Source of the DNA: Anarhynchus alexandrinus | Lineage: Eukaryota; Chordata; Aves; Charadriiformes; Charadriidae | Length of the DNA stretch: 64,000 nucleotides | Reading direction: 5' to 3' | Assembly: GCA_008711295.1 (NCBI GenBank) | Contig: VUYV01000054.1 | Span: 938,654-1,002,653, forward strand | In this document: one piece after another, positions 13,601 through 25,710 of the stretch | How the letters are laid out: each line of letters starts with the position of its first letter | How positions within the stretch are numbered: the first letter of the stretch is position 1 | Notes under the pieces: generated by a model | Seen by the model: only the letters and a program-made list of their open reading frames with translations | Told to the model about the DNA's origin: nothing | Databases searched by the model: none | Program-made: the position numbers and the translations under genes

Positions 13601-16600
13601 GTGGATGTATGGGGAAGTGGCAGACTTTATTCCAGCTGAATATCAATTTAGGTTGGCTGAAACACTATTTGAATCTTTGTTCATAAGTAGACTGTTCTCC
13701 AGTAACAATTGAAAATGAATAGCTTTTAGCATCTTTACAATTTGCTTTATCCTATTGTTATTACACTGAAGATATTTTCTTTCCCAAGTATGCTTAATCT
13801 GTGGAAGTAATGCAATCGTATTGATGTCAACTGTTCAAGGAATGGATTTGAAAAGCACATAGTGTCCAGCACTGTAGCTGGATCATACGTGTGTCCCTCC
13901 AAAATGGAAGGAGGGACATATGTGCATTTGATAATTATGTAAGCAACAGGCCCTTTCAAATGATGGCCAGCCTTGATCCTATCACTGTTTTAGAAACAAA
14001 CTCTATCAGAATTGACAAAGTCTTTTCCTAAGTACATAAAACATGTTTTCATTGTTAAGGTTTGGTCTTGCAGTCAGGAATATTTGCGCAATATTCAAAT
14101 GAAATTCTACTGTTTATTGAAGGAACTCTTTGCTGTCTGTTATATTACTCTGTTCAATAAAACACAAAACTTAAAAGTTATTTGCAACTATTTTCAGTAG
14201 TTGACAGCATCTAAGCACATGAGGAGAGCAGAAACACATGCTGCAATAAATGACCCATCATACCTAATTTAGGTAACTGTTTAAGTGTGCAACTGGATTT
14301 TATAATTTTCCATCATTTTTCATCAATTTTCCATCCTAACAGTTTGCACAGAGAGGAAAAAAAATACTAACCTTTCTCAGAAAGCAGTTTGTCAAAAGAT
14401 TCTCCCCATTTCACTGCTTCTTCAGGAGACACACTGCTTAAGAAACAGAAAGTAGTTTTGAAGAATTGTGCATATGGTGTATTTATGAAGCCACTGTAAC
14501 ATATGTTGTTGTAACATATACAACATACACAACATTACATGTTGTAACGGCTGTTGTAACATACGTTATCTGATATCTTTATTGCTCAGGACTGTTTCAC
14601 AAAGCCTTTGATTAAATCACTTTACTAAAGGAGCTCATTCTCTCAGGGACTTCAGAAATACTTGGTTTAATTTTTTTTTCTGACATTTTTCCTGCAGAGT
14701 TGTAGTTTTTTCCACTGTTTAAAAAAACATCAGAGCAGAGATTTTTCTCTTCAGTGTTTGTGTTGCACTACTAATCTTTAAGGGAACCAAGATCATGCAG
14801 TATGGTAAAACTCATAAGGGAACCAGGTCAGTCACCTATTTAAACTTAAAAAATACTCTTGCAGAGATGTGGTTTTGAATGCACTCAGTCTGAGGCTGTG
14901 TTACCACAGTGTGTTTTTAATGAAACACGGGAAATTCTATAGCCTGAAGACAAAGATGCAGCAATATGGTTTAGGTGATAGTCTTACAGGGGAATAGCAC
15001 ATGTAGCCTGGTTTGTTTACCACAAACATATTTCAAATGTCATGTTATTCTGAGACACTCTGCTCCATTTATAGAACTCCACGTATTCTTCACCAAATAT
15101 GTCAAGTTGCACGTATTTTACTTCGATTTCAAATGTTCTGCCCCAGAGAACAATACAGAAAGGAAAAAAGAACACCCTACTTCCTTCAGGCAAATACAAT
15201 TTTGGAGAAACCCTTTTTTTGGTTTTGTATAGATTAACCCTGAACACACACCTGGACAGTACTTTGATTTTTAATAGACCAGAACTGGAGTAAGCCCAGA
15301 GCTAACTGTATCGTGCTAGGACTAGGACTTAAGTACCAAGCCTGAAGGTGAAGTCAATTTTTATCAGGTGCTTTATGAATATTAATATTTAGAACCATTT
15401 TCATTCAAGGGCAAAGCACAGTACACTGAAAGTATCAATAAGCAACTTGTCCAGGGTTAGTTGGTTAGAACAACTTCTTATGGACTCAACACTTCTTGAA
15501 TATGATTCCACGTTGCTCGTGGAGGCTTCCCGTTCTGCTGCCTTATTCACATAGTTGGGGCTCCCTTGGCAAAATCTGTAGGCACGTGAAGCTTAGATGA
15601 AAGGAAATTCCAATCACTTTGGGAAGGAATTTTAAGCCAGTAATGATCTTGGTTTTGCACAAAACTAAAAGGAAGATTATTTTTTTTTAATAGGTGTCAT
15701 AGGTCTCCTAGCTGAAGTCACTGCTTATAGGAATGAATTTTTTCACTAGGGAGAGACAAAGGGTTCTTGCAAGATACAAATGCTGGAGAACTGAAATTCA
15801 AGAAATGAACATAGGCCAGCAAAGTAGGGGTGTTCTGGAGGCAGGGAAAATGAGACCTCAGAGTTTTTTAGTTATGAGAAGTACAAAAGTACAAAAAGTG
15901 TAGTTGTCTGAACTGTGTGGACTTCTAAGTCTGGGAACAGTGGATTCCTATAGCTTCAGAAATTGATTTGGTCATAGAGGAAGATAAACCCTGATAACTT
16001 CAGACAACATATGCAGTCCACAATTGCACAGAATACTGCAGAATACTTTGTTGGGTTTGGAAACTCCTACTGTGAATTTCTGATTTTCTTTCAGAAACTA
16101 CATCAACCCAGTAGCCTCACAGATCCCCAAGATCTGGACGCAGCAATAAGTAGCTGCAATAATTTACAGAAACCAAAATTTGTTCAGCTTTGCCACTTTC
16201 TAAAGGTGAGAAGAAACTAGTTAACAGGTCATAGGCCTTTCCACTACCACCACACTGTCCATCTGCATTGTTTGATTAAATTCTGTTTCTACTTATGTTA
16301 GTTAATAGCTCTGCGAAGAACAGAAACTGAAAAAACTAAGCAAATCACTTAAATAATAAATACCAAACTATTATCTCACTTTATTATTTGAAAAAGGGTA
16401 TTTGCTTCTTTCTTTTTTTTTCCATTTTCTCTTTCACTGAAAATAATCTATGTATCTCTATATATAATTTATATATAGAGAAAGATCAGCAAAAATCTAC
16501 CAGTTTCTCTTCTATACAATAAGAACAGCAGAATCCCTGTTAGTCAAGCACCTGGCTGAGAGTAATGTGGTAGAAGGCAGTTGGCTGAGCAAGAAAGTGA

Positions 16601-18943
16601 TGGTCTGGTGGAAGAGGGAAATTCTTCAGAGAACTATTTATTGCTATTCTATCTCTGAAAGCGCCTTTTTACAGGTGATAAGAATGCACTGATGGCTGTG
16701 TACTTTGTATGAAATACCCAAGGGTGATCAGCCACCCAATACTGTCTGCGTACAAGTGGCATGGAGGCTGTGCTTTCTCTTTTTAGATGCAATCTTAGCA
16801 TAGTTTTACATGTCTGGAATGGAGACATGGAAAAAGGGTGTTCGCAGCACTGTTTTACCTTTTTGTTCATCATTGCAAGGTCTTGTATTTCTGAATGAAC
16901 TGTAAAACCACTGAATTAAAACTACTACCAGCAGCAAAACAAGAAAGAAGAAAAGAAAGTACTGAAGCCCCCACCATGAGTGTGGAGTGGAAAGTCTTCC
17001 AGATCATGAGTACATCATCCTGTCATTTGAATGAGCATGATATTTGGACATGTGAGCAACAAACATTGCCTAATTATCCAGATGCATAGGTGCGAGTGTT
17101 TTGATATCCATTTTTCAGCCACTTTTTCATGGGTTCTAGAAACAGAGTTTGAGCCTTTATGCAATTTATACTGTGTGTTCACAATTAGCAAGGGCTTGTA
17201 GAAGCACTTCTGATCAAAGCAGGCATCTTGGTCCCAAAGATAGTAACTGCTTAAACAAGGTTCATCAAGCTTAACGAGACAAAAGAGCACGGGGAGCACT
17301 GAAGTGTTCTGAAGCGACCTGTGATGGAAAGAAAGGGGCAGCAAATTTTCTAGGCCATGGAGTTGCAGTACTTTAAGCATTCTTTCTTTCCAGTCAAGAC
17401 CTACAAATGCAGTTCTTAATATATCAGTGAGATCTTGGGATCCCACTGAAGTCAGGAACTAAGCTTTTACTGAAATCAACAAAACCAAGATTTCACCCTG
17501 CATCTTTATGAGAAAAAGACTAACAGGGGCAGTATTACAACAGTATTCAGTATCTGAATTTTGGAGACAAGAGTGTTCAATTACTGCAATTATTGAAGAA
17601 CTATGCAGTCAGTATTTGACATGTATCTGTCATTTGTACATCACAGAATTCTTTGGAAAACCTGCTTTCCAAGAACCTGTATGATTTCCCCGTAAGCAGT
17701 AATTTGTCAGCTACATTTCTGAGTTGATGCTTGCTCAATATAGTCAGTGGACTAATAAAAATGCTGTTGGCATGAGTAAAGGTTTAAATGTATCTGCAAG
17801 CATATGGGGACCAATCTACACTTAGTGGTGTGGAAACACTAGGGGCGAGTTACCTTGATGCATACCAGATAATTCTATAGTGTTTGTATGCTTGGGTTAG
17901 ATTGCTAATTTCTAAATTAAATACAGCTTGAAAGCATTATTCTGTGCCAAGTCTGAATGCACACACACAACTTCAGGAAACGTTCTGAGTCACACAGGCA
18001 CTTCCTGAAAGGAATCCCCATCGACTCAGTCTTTTATAATGCTTACCTTGCTGCTTTTGTCAAGTTTCCGGGTTTACCAAGATGATCACCTTCATGGAAT
18101 TCAGATTTCTGCAGGAGAAGGCTCAGCCTATTTCTCTTCTGCTTAGCTCTACAACAGAATTATGGTAGCTTTTCAAGCAACCTCATTGACAGTTGGTGCT
18201 TTTTTTTCTCAAACATTTCCTTTGACTAGCATCTCTGCTTCAGTATCATAGATCCCCCTGTGTTCATTTATAGTAATATTGATGTTACTTCTCCTACATA
18301 TATTATTCCCATTCATGAGTTTTTTTCTTTATAGCTTAGCACAAATTTACATACGAAGAATTAGCAAAGAGAGATGGAAATACTTTCATTCTCAGTATCA
18401 TTTATTTTAAAGATGAGGGGGTGAAATTTCACATTATAGAACGTAAACAGTCAGCTCAGCATCTTCCACTTTTAATGTTTCGCAAAGAAAAAGGAAGTAT
18501 TGCTTCCTGTCATTTGAAATTTGTAAAAAGAAACTTTCCCGGAACGTATTAGGGCTTTAAAGAAGCATTTCTCAGAACTTCTTGAAACCTTCCTTTTCTA
18601 TTTTCTTAGTTTATTATTTGATATGGTTTTTGTTCTTAAAAAATATTTCTGTGATGAATTAATATTTTATACATACAATTCCTAGGCTTGCAGTTCATGA
18701 GTTTTCATCTGTATCGGTCAAAAATGAAACAATCTGTGCTCTAAATTCATACCCACAAGCTATGTTAGAAGATTCCTCTATATAAACAGAACACTCAGAA
18801 TGTCAGCATGACCTTAAAACTTACCCAGGCTTGCTTGCTTTATGTGGCTCTTCTTTAATTGTTGGTTTCATGACTTTGTAATAGGATTTATCCTTTGAAG
18901 CAGAAATGTTTAGTTGGGGGAATAAAAGAAGTGGGTTCTCCAT
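10430..18943 (-). CDS. RGS18: RGS18, regulator of G-protein signaling 18 (complete, five coding exons)
   Basis: RGS18 accelerates GTP hydrolysis by Gi- and Gq-class alpha subunits. In mammals it is a platelet, megakaryocyte and leukocyte protein acting in the cytosol and at the plasma membrane. Five exons join in frame: 18943-18825, 18148-18047, 14436-14372, 13324-13158 and 10684-10430 (119+102+65+167+255 = 708 nt), giving 235 codons plus TAA, the same length as human RGS18. Every intron is GT-AG. The RGS domain spans about residues 86-202 and includes SEENIEFW, and [11 protein letters not shown] near the end of the domain. Two motifs place it as RGS18 rather than RGS1 or RGS2: RNRLSLL with Ser49, and the C-terminal tail LRRRSRSFT with Ser217 and Ser219. 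In human RGS18 the equivalent serines are phosphorylated and bind 14-3-3. The start ATG is preceded by an in-frame TAG three codons upstream, which excludes an N-terminal extension in that frame. Confidence 0.96.
13158..13324 (-). CDS. RGS18: RGS18 coding exon 4
   Basis: A 167-bp exon, the invariant length of this exon in R4 RGS genes. It encodes the core of the RGS domain with [17 protein letters not shown], carrying the Glu-Asn pair that contacts the G-alpha switch regions. The acceptor is cttctatag and the donor GAG|gtacag. Confidence 0.95.
13887..13923. repeat. short inverted repeat (hairpin) in RGS18 intron 3
   Basis: Arms 13887-13900 and 13910-13923 share a perfect 9-bp core (TGTCCCTCC against GGAGGGACA). 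The pairing extends to about 14 bp in RNA with two G-U wobbles and has a 9-base loop. It may be chance or a remnant of a small inverted-repeat element. Confidence 0.4.
14372..14436 (-). CDS. RGS18: RGS18 coding exon 3
   Basis: This 65-bp exon encodes [21 protein letters not shown], the first helix of the RGS fold. The acceptor is tttcttaag and the donor AAAG|gttagt. It is one codon longer than the 62-bp counterpart in RGS4 and RGS5 in this window. Confidence 0.93.
14494..14572. repeat. tandem and inverted TGTTGTAACATA-type repeats in RGS18 intron 2
   Basis: The motif TGTAACATA or TGTTGTAACATA recurs several times here, interleaved with its reverse-complement-like ACAACATA, over about 80 bp close to exon 3. 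It could fold into hairpins. Confidence 0.55.
16455..16481. repeat. perfect 13-bp-arm AT palindrome in RGS18 intron 2
   Basis: TCTCTATATATAA is followed by one base and then its exact reverse complement. It is AT-rich simple sequence able to extrude a cruciform. Confidence 0.7.
18047..18148 (-). CDS. RGS18: RGS18 coding exon 2
   Basis: The acceptor is ttctgttgtag and the donor AG|gtaagc. It encodes [18 protein letters not shown], the basic amphipathic segment ahead of the RGS domain, including Ser49. The intron before it is 676 bp and the one after it 3,610 bp. Phase fits both neighbours. Confidence 0.93.
18825..18943 (-). CDS. RGS18: RGS18 coding exon 1
   Basis: Encodes residues 1-39 plus two bases of codon 40, beginning [12 protein letters not shown], which aligns with the human N-terminus METTLLFFSQIN. 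The donor is GG|gtaagt. The ATG context is AGGAAGATGG, with a G at +4 and an A at -3. Confidence 0.93.
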
Positions 18944-19220
18944 CTTCCTCTAAAAAAAGCTTCCCAGTTTCAGAAAATGTTTCTTTTACTTCCTTACAGC
19001 AGTTGCATCTGGCGTAACTGATATGCTCAGGAGGGCTCTCACATGCTGTATCGGGCTGGGTTGCCCCCAGTTGGCCGTTGAGCAGTTTCCAGAGCAGGTA
19101 GCGGGAAGAAGGAGGTTCTCCACCTTCACTGCCACTGCAGCTGCACGTACACGGGACTTTAAGTAGAGTTCTGGTTTTACAATCGTCATTTAGGGAAGTG
19201 AGATTGCAACTTTGCAAAAT
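18944..19220 (-). promoter_or_regulatory. RGS18: RGS18 5' UTR / proximal upstream region
   Basis: This is the sequence immediately upstream of the RGS18 ATG on its strand. A 109-codon open frame with its own ATG (19217-18888) is out of frame with RGS18 and overlaps its start codon, so it could act as an upstream ORF if transcription begins beyond 19217. No convincing TATA box was identified and the transcription start is unknown. Confidence 0.35.
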
Positions 19221-20837
19221 GGCCGTTGATCATCCAGCCAAACACAGCTAGCAGCAGAGAGCAACTCCTGAGTTTCTGCTTGTGGAACTTGGTCTTTTGC
19301 TAGAGTTAGGATGTTGCCATCATTTTCCCCCAAACACCTGTGAGAAGTGTATATAGTTTCCCTAAAATTAATTCTAATAATTCTGCATAAAATAACATGC
19401 AACATTGTCTTAAGCTCTTAGAAAAACTTCTAACTGACCTTAAACTGCCCTCTACAGGCTCAGGTGCCCTATGCTGGACACAACATCAGTTCTATCTACA
19501 GTACGTTAACTTGAAACTTGGGGGTTCTCAGTGTCCTGCCAGAGTCAGATGAAACTGTGGTTGATCAGATACTGCGTAAGTGGAGATTTTAGGTTTTGCA
19601 CCATATTTCAGAAATGATGAGCACCTCTTTCTAATTTCAAGTTTGTCCCCTTAAAGCTCTTCATTTATCTTTTCTATGGCTTTATTTTAATTTACAATCT
19701 ACAAGCCAGGATAAAAAGTCTTTAGTTCAGCATGAAAATTTGTGATTTTTTTTTTTTTTATTTTGACAGTAAATAACCCAAAATTTCTCATTTCAGTTTG
19801 CATAATGTAAAAATGTATTAATTTCTTAGGTTGATCAGCACAAATTACCTCTTCACATACAAGCTTGATGTCAATTAAGTTTCTCATTCTTGAGTAGAAT
19901 TTGTGTTGGAGATGTCATAGGAACAATACATCTACCAAAAAAACCTCTTCAGTGTTAGCTGAATGAGGGGCTGGAAAAGATTAAAATTATGCAGTAGTTA
20001 ATTGATTATGAATTAAATAAGTCTCCTTTTTTTAATGCCAATGCCTTGTTTTAATTATTCAGTTAAGATACTGAGCCTTGGGGAGAAGACATGACTTCAT
20101 CACCTTCCCACAATTTTGTCCAGTTCTGCGCAATTACTGCAACATGGGTAAGTTCTGGTGAGAGTCCCACCACAGCCTTTTTTTTTGTGGCTTGCAGAGC
20201 TGAGGAGAACGGAACGTACTAATATTCAAAAGAACTAAAAAAAACCCAAAACTGCTGGGACTCCACATTCCTGAAACACAACAAAAAAGATGTTATCTAT
20301 TGTGATTTTTTTTTTAAGAGAGGAAAAAAATGAAAGAAAACGCGCATGTATTATGCGTGTCACATATGTGACCCAAATTTTAAAATCAGTCTGAATGGGA
20401 AATATTCAGTGCAAAACTGCCTTTTATGACACAAGGGCCTTTAAGAAGCAGGGTTATGGTTTTAAATCGCATTTTCAGTTTCAGACTAGGCTTATATATC
20501 ACATCCTGCTTATTTTAAACTGGCTTTAACCCCAGCTGTCTTTAATAATATATTCTGCCTTTTACCAATAAGTACATAAATATAGAATGCATAATTTTAT
20601 TTCATTTTTCTGCAACAGTGGTAGTCAGGTGAGCTTTTTTTTTCACCTATCGTGTGTATATAATACTGTTTGTGTTCATCTGCCATAATTTTATTACCCG
20701 GTGATTTCAGTTTCTGAAAAATGTTGTTAATTGTAGCCTCAATAGTTCATATAAGCTATTTTAAGAAAGATTTCTAGCATGAAACGTCACTCAGAAGTGA
20801 ATTATAGTGGACTTGCTGCTATACCATGTAATTTACA
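18950..20837. other. RGS18 upstream flank, no gene found
   Basis: AT-rich sequence with T runs (19746-19760, 20305-20320) and no recognisable exon. It would hold the RGS18 promoter and any 5' non-coding exon, neither of which I can place. Confidence 0.45.
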
Positions 20838-22182
20838 GATGGAAATAGCCAGTTAGTCTCACCTCTGTGCCTGGCAAGATCATGGAGCAGATCCTCCTGG
20901 AAACTATGCTAAGGCACATGGAAAATAAGGAGGTGATTGGTAACAGCCAGCATAGCTTCACTAAAGGCAAATCATGGCTGACAAATTTGGTGGCCTTCTA
21001 TGATGGCATTACAGTGTGGTGGATAAGGGAAGAGCAACTGGTATCATCTACCTGGACTTGTGCAAAGCATTTGACACTGTCCCACACAACATCCTTGTCT
21101 CTAAATCGGAGAGACATGGATTTGACAGACAGACCACTTGGTGGATAAGGAGTTGGCTGGATGGTCACGCTCAAAGACTTGCAGTCAACGGCTCGATGTC
21201 CAAGTGGAGACCAGTTACGAGTGGTGTTCCTCAAGGGTCAGTACTGGGACCGGCGCAGTTTAACATCTTTGTCGGCGACAGGGACAGTGGGATTGAGTGC
21301 AAGTTTGCTGACAATGACACCGAGCTGTGTGGAGTGGTTGACACACTGGAGGGAAGGAATGCCATCCAGAGAGACCAGGACAGGCTTGAGAGGTGGGCCC
21401 GTGTGAACCACATGCAGTTCAACAAGGCCAAGTGCAAGGTCCTGCATGTGAGTCATGGCAATCCCAAGCACAAACACAGGCTGGCAGAGAATGGATTGAG
21501 AGCAGCCCTGAGGAGAAGGACTTGAGGATGTTGGTGGATGAGAAGCTCAACATGAGCAGGCAATGTGCTATCGCAGCCCAGAAGGCTAACCATATCCTGG
21601 GCTTCATCAAAAGAAGTGTGGCCAGCAGGTCAAGGGACACGATTCTGCCCCTCTACTCTGCTCTCATGAGACCCCATATCTAGTTCTGGGGCCCCAGCAT
21701 AAGAAGGATATGGACCTGTTGGAGCAGGTCCAGAGAAGGGCCATGAAAGATGATCAGAGGGCTGGAGCACCTCTCCTATGGAGACAGGCTGAGAGAGTTG
21801 GGGTTGTTCAGCCTGGAGAAGAGAAGCCTCCGGGGAGACCTTATAGCAGCCTTCCAGTAACTAAAGGGGGCCTACAGGAACGATGGGGAGGGACTCTTTA
21901 TCAGGGACTGTACTGATAGGATGAGGGGTAACGGTTTTAAACTGAGAGAGGGCAGATTTAGATTAGATATTAGGAAGAAATTTTTTATTGGGAGGGTGGT
22001 GAAGCACTGGAACAGGTTGCCCAGGGAAGTTGTGGATGCCCCCATCCCTGGAAGCATTCAAATACAGGTTGGATGGGTTCTACTAACCTGGCCTAGTGGA
22101 AGGTGTTCCCTGCCAATGCAGGGGGTTGGAACTAGATGATCTTTAAGGTCCCTTCCAACTCTAACCATTTTATGATTCTATG
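20838..22182 (+). mobile_element. CR1 LINE, 5'-truncated and degraded (reverse-transcriptase remains)
   Basis: A non-LTR retrotransposon of the avian CR1 family. The sequence reads in pieces through the ORF2 reverse transcriptase: [18 protein letters not shown] (about 20876-20929), [29 protein letters not shown], then [20 protein letters not shown] and [10 protein letters not shown]. Frame changes near 21020 and 21490 and stop codons show it is dead. The catalytic FADD box is altered to FADND. It ends in the CR1 3' UTR with CCTTCCAACTCTAACC and one terminal octamer ATTCTATG (22175-22182). It lacks the N-terminal ORF2 endonuclease and any ORF1, as most CR1 copies do. Confidence 0.93.
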
Positions 22183-25100
22183 AAATGACCCGTTATGTCA
22201 ACTCTTCAGCAGCCACTAACAATGGGCTCTCCCTGGCGTACATCTGAATGGCTTGTCCAATCTGCTCTTAAATGACTCTAAAAAAAACCAAGGGGTTATG
22301 TCTTAGATGCTTGAAATACTACTGTATTATACTGTGACAAAAGTATCAGTCCTGAATGCAGCAATGTGCTGTGCATCTCCTGAGAATTCATTTGGTTTGG
22401 GTTTTAATTTGGGGGGGTAGGGAATAATTACAAACAATCTCTTTTTTTTTCTCCTCTTTTTTTTCCATTAATAGAAAGCTAATAATAAATCCAGGCCCTG
22501 AAGTAGCCAAATTGCATCAAAATCAGTCTGTGTTTTGTCAACGATGGTGCTGGTGCTAATAAGTATTTCTGTTTTGCACTGCAGGCTACGGTAGTTATAG
22601 CAACAGTATTAATGACCCTATAAATGCTTCTAGGCTGTTTTGTATACTGCAAGATGACGATACAGAAAAATGAATAAGTTATTTTAAGCCAGAAAAGAGC
22701 AGACCCAGAATGTTGATGACATGACACGAGACCTAGAAAGCTCTTAAGAAATTTGGGATGAGAACCAAATGTCCTGATTCCCAACCATTTCTCTAATAAC
22801 TGAAATATATTCACAAATCCTTTGGGAAGGAGACTAGTGATTTTTAAGCCCTCAAATCCAGATAATCTCTGCAAAATTAGAGCAAAATTAACTTAATGAT
22901 TTATTACTTGTAGAAAAGAATAAATAAATTTTTCAAGAGCTTTCATAGTTAGATGAATAGAATATGTATTTTCAAAAGAATCTTTATGTGACAAAAAAGC
23001 AAAATTGAATAGATCATAAAGTGCAGGAAGTTCCTTGAGGTGATGTCCTGACCTCTTTGGGCCTGTTCTTCAGTTGAAAATTGTCTGCACTGTCTTCTGC
23101 TAGTATTTGATAGGGTCCTATCGCAGCTGATGATCGAGTCATGCTTGACTTGTGTAGAACCAATAGCTGCCCTCCATGAAAGAAATATTGACTGATATTA
23201 TTAGCAATAAGGACATTGCACTATACACTGAATATGTCATATTTCTTTTTTAAAGGTAAGCGCTGAAAGATTCAGACTTTCAATTCAGCTGAATAGAAGT
23301 GAAACCCCGAGTGAGTGGTTCAGCTCAGCACAAAGAGCTAGAGCCCAATGTGAAGTTCTCCTTTGTTAGTGATCCCACTGCATCTCTCTTCAAGCTGTTT
23401 TTGTTACTTGCCAGGTAAGTGTAAACTTTGCCTCTTTCATGTCCATGCTCATGTTCTAGCTCTGTCCAGGCTCCTCCACAGCCCAGCTCCACCAGTGTTC
23501 TTATTCAAATCCACTTTTACCAGTATGGCTTTTGTGGGGTTAGGTTTGTTTTAGTTTCTGCTGAAGGGAAGCGATATTCATCTTTGTGGGAATTAAAAAA
23601 AAAAAAAAAAAAAGAAAGCAGCACTGTCTCTTTGCTGTCCTGTGAAGAATAAGCATGGAAATAAACTTCACTGAAGAGCATCGGCTGCAAAGATGTATTT
23701 CCTTATTTCTCTTTCTTGTAAAGGGGTTGAAAATTAAAATCACGTTTTGAATTAATTTGGCTTCAATAAATAATTCTGCTGCTTTTCAGTAACTTCTTAA
23801 CAATTTATCACTTTTCAATATTTATGTTGTTTATTCCTTATTGGAAACCATAATTAGACCTACAGTTTAATAATGATATGATCCAATATATGGTTGTTTT
23901 GTTTATCTTCAGATTAAAAAAAAAATTTTTGTTTCATGAAGCAATACCAAAAGGAGAACAGTTTTATTGTAAATCTCAAGCAGAGGAGATTGCAGACTGC
24001 TAATTCAGTGAATTTCTTTAGTGGTGCACTTAAAAGATTTATCCTCGTGAAGGAACTTGGCACGTAGGGTACTTCAGAGTTAGTGGAAGAGAAGCATTAT
24101 AACACCTCCATATAGTTCACATAAAACCCCCTTTTGTTGCTGCTGTTTAAAAGGAAGGAAACAAAATTGCATTGCTTCAGATATGGATCACTGACAACAG
24201 GAACATAATGTTTTGCATTTGGGGTCTGTAGGTCCTGCCAGTCGGGGTTCTCAAAAGAATGTTGTAAGGCACCCGTGATGAAAACTCAAGCTTGTTGCTG
24301 GCTTGGGAATCTTTTGTAGTTTCTGCAGAACTTCTGCTGTGGCAAATGTTTACATCTGTGCTAAACTAAATTAATTTATTTATTCTTTTGAAAGGTCAAA
24401 ATAAGAAAGTGAGTCTGCAAAGTTCTCGGCTGTATTCATTTCCTGCCTGCCCCGTGGTTATATGGCCGGCATCTCTGATTAGTTCTATTTACATATTACA
24501 TACATCACCGTCACAATTAATCTACAGGAAGCTGGTTTCTCAGCTGAACCACTCAGTGTTTACAACCAGCTCTCCACAAGTGTGTAGCAATGACATCAGT
24601 GCTCATCAGACAACTGCGTTTTAATGACCAGCTTCCGGAAGTGCTCACCTAGGACACTCACATGCATTTTAAAATGTGGTTTTTTTAGCGTGTATTCACA
24701 GGAAATGTTGAAGGCAGGAATGTACTCTAAATCCTGCCCAAAATATCCTATTGGAGTTACGCACTACTGGCTTTATTTCCGTCTTACAGAAACCCAGAGG
24801 GATTCCTTACATGACAACCTGCTTTTTTTCCAAGAGAAAGATTTTATCAATCTGTGCTTACACTGCAAGCAACAGCAAGTATTGGCTGAGTGTTTTCTGG
24901 TCCTTCTGTGAAAGGCGTGGGAGAACAGAATGGAGAGACTATCGCTTAGTCATGCAAGAGGGGTGTGACTCCTGGTCCACTGAATATTAGCCGTAAGATC
25001 AAATTCCCTACAGCAGGCGAAGGAATAAAATGTGTTTTACATCAGAACTGGGTTTGCTATCACTGAACATGGTTTAAGCACAGCCCTCGTGTTGGATGAT

Positions 25101-25664
25101 GTCAGGCATGTCCTCACTCTGCTTTTCCAGTCAGATGATTCAGGAATTTCTTGGGGATGCTGCAGCACAGGTTGAACTACTAGGGCAGGTATTGTCAAAC
25201 CTCCATAATGCAGAACTACGGAAGCCGTAAGGAGCATTTCATATTAAAAAGGCAGCTCTGCAGGGAAGAGGGCTACCCCAGGGCTGGGAGAGCGCTCAGA
25301 ACAGGTTTTGAAGGTCACACGTAGGTATTTAGGATGAAATTAGGCAGGATCTAAGAGCTTAGATTTTACTGTAAAGCCACCCTTGATGGCTGCCATGTTG
25401 CATCATGTGCTCCCTCAGTGTAATATGGCGCTGATACAGATATACCTAATTCTGCCTATTTAAAGCACAGCTAAGATTTCTTCAGCCTATATGTTATCAT
25501 GTTTTATTCATTATTACTTCTTCCTGATAATGCATTGTTCTGATGTCCTGATTTCGCTGATGTAAATAGTCCTCGGGTTTACAAAGTAGTATGGCGGATT
25601 GCTCATCAGAGCACTAAAAAAATTGGTACCAAAAAGACTGAAGAATTAGTCTCTCAGTCCTCAC

Positions 25665-25710
25665 TAAATATATAAATACATATGTATATAAATATATAAA
25701 TATATTATCT
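25665..25710. repeat. AT-rich TATAAA-type microsatellite
   Basis: Repeated ATATAAATA units, including CATATGTATATAAATATATAA. Confidence 0.65.
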
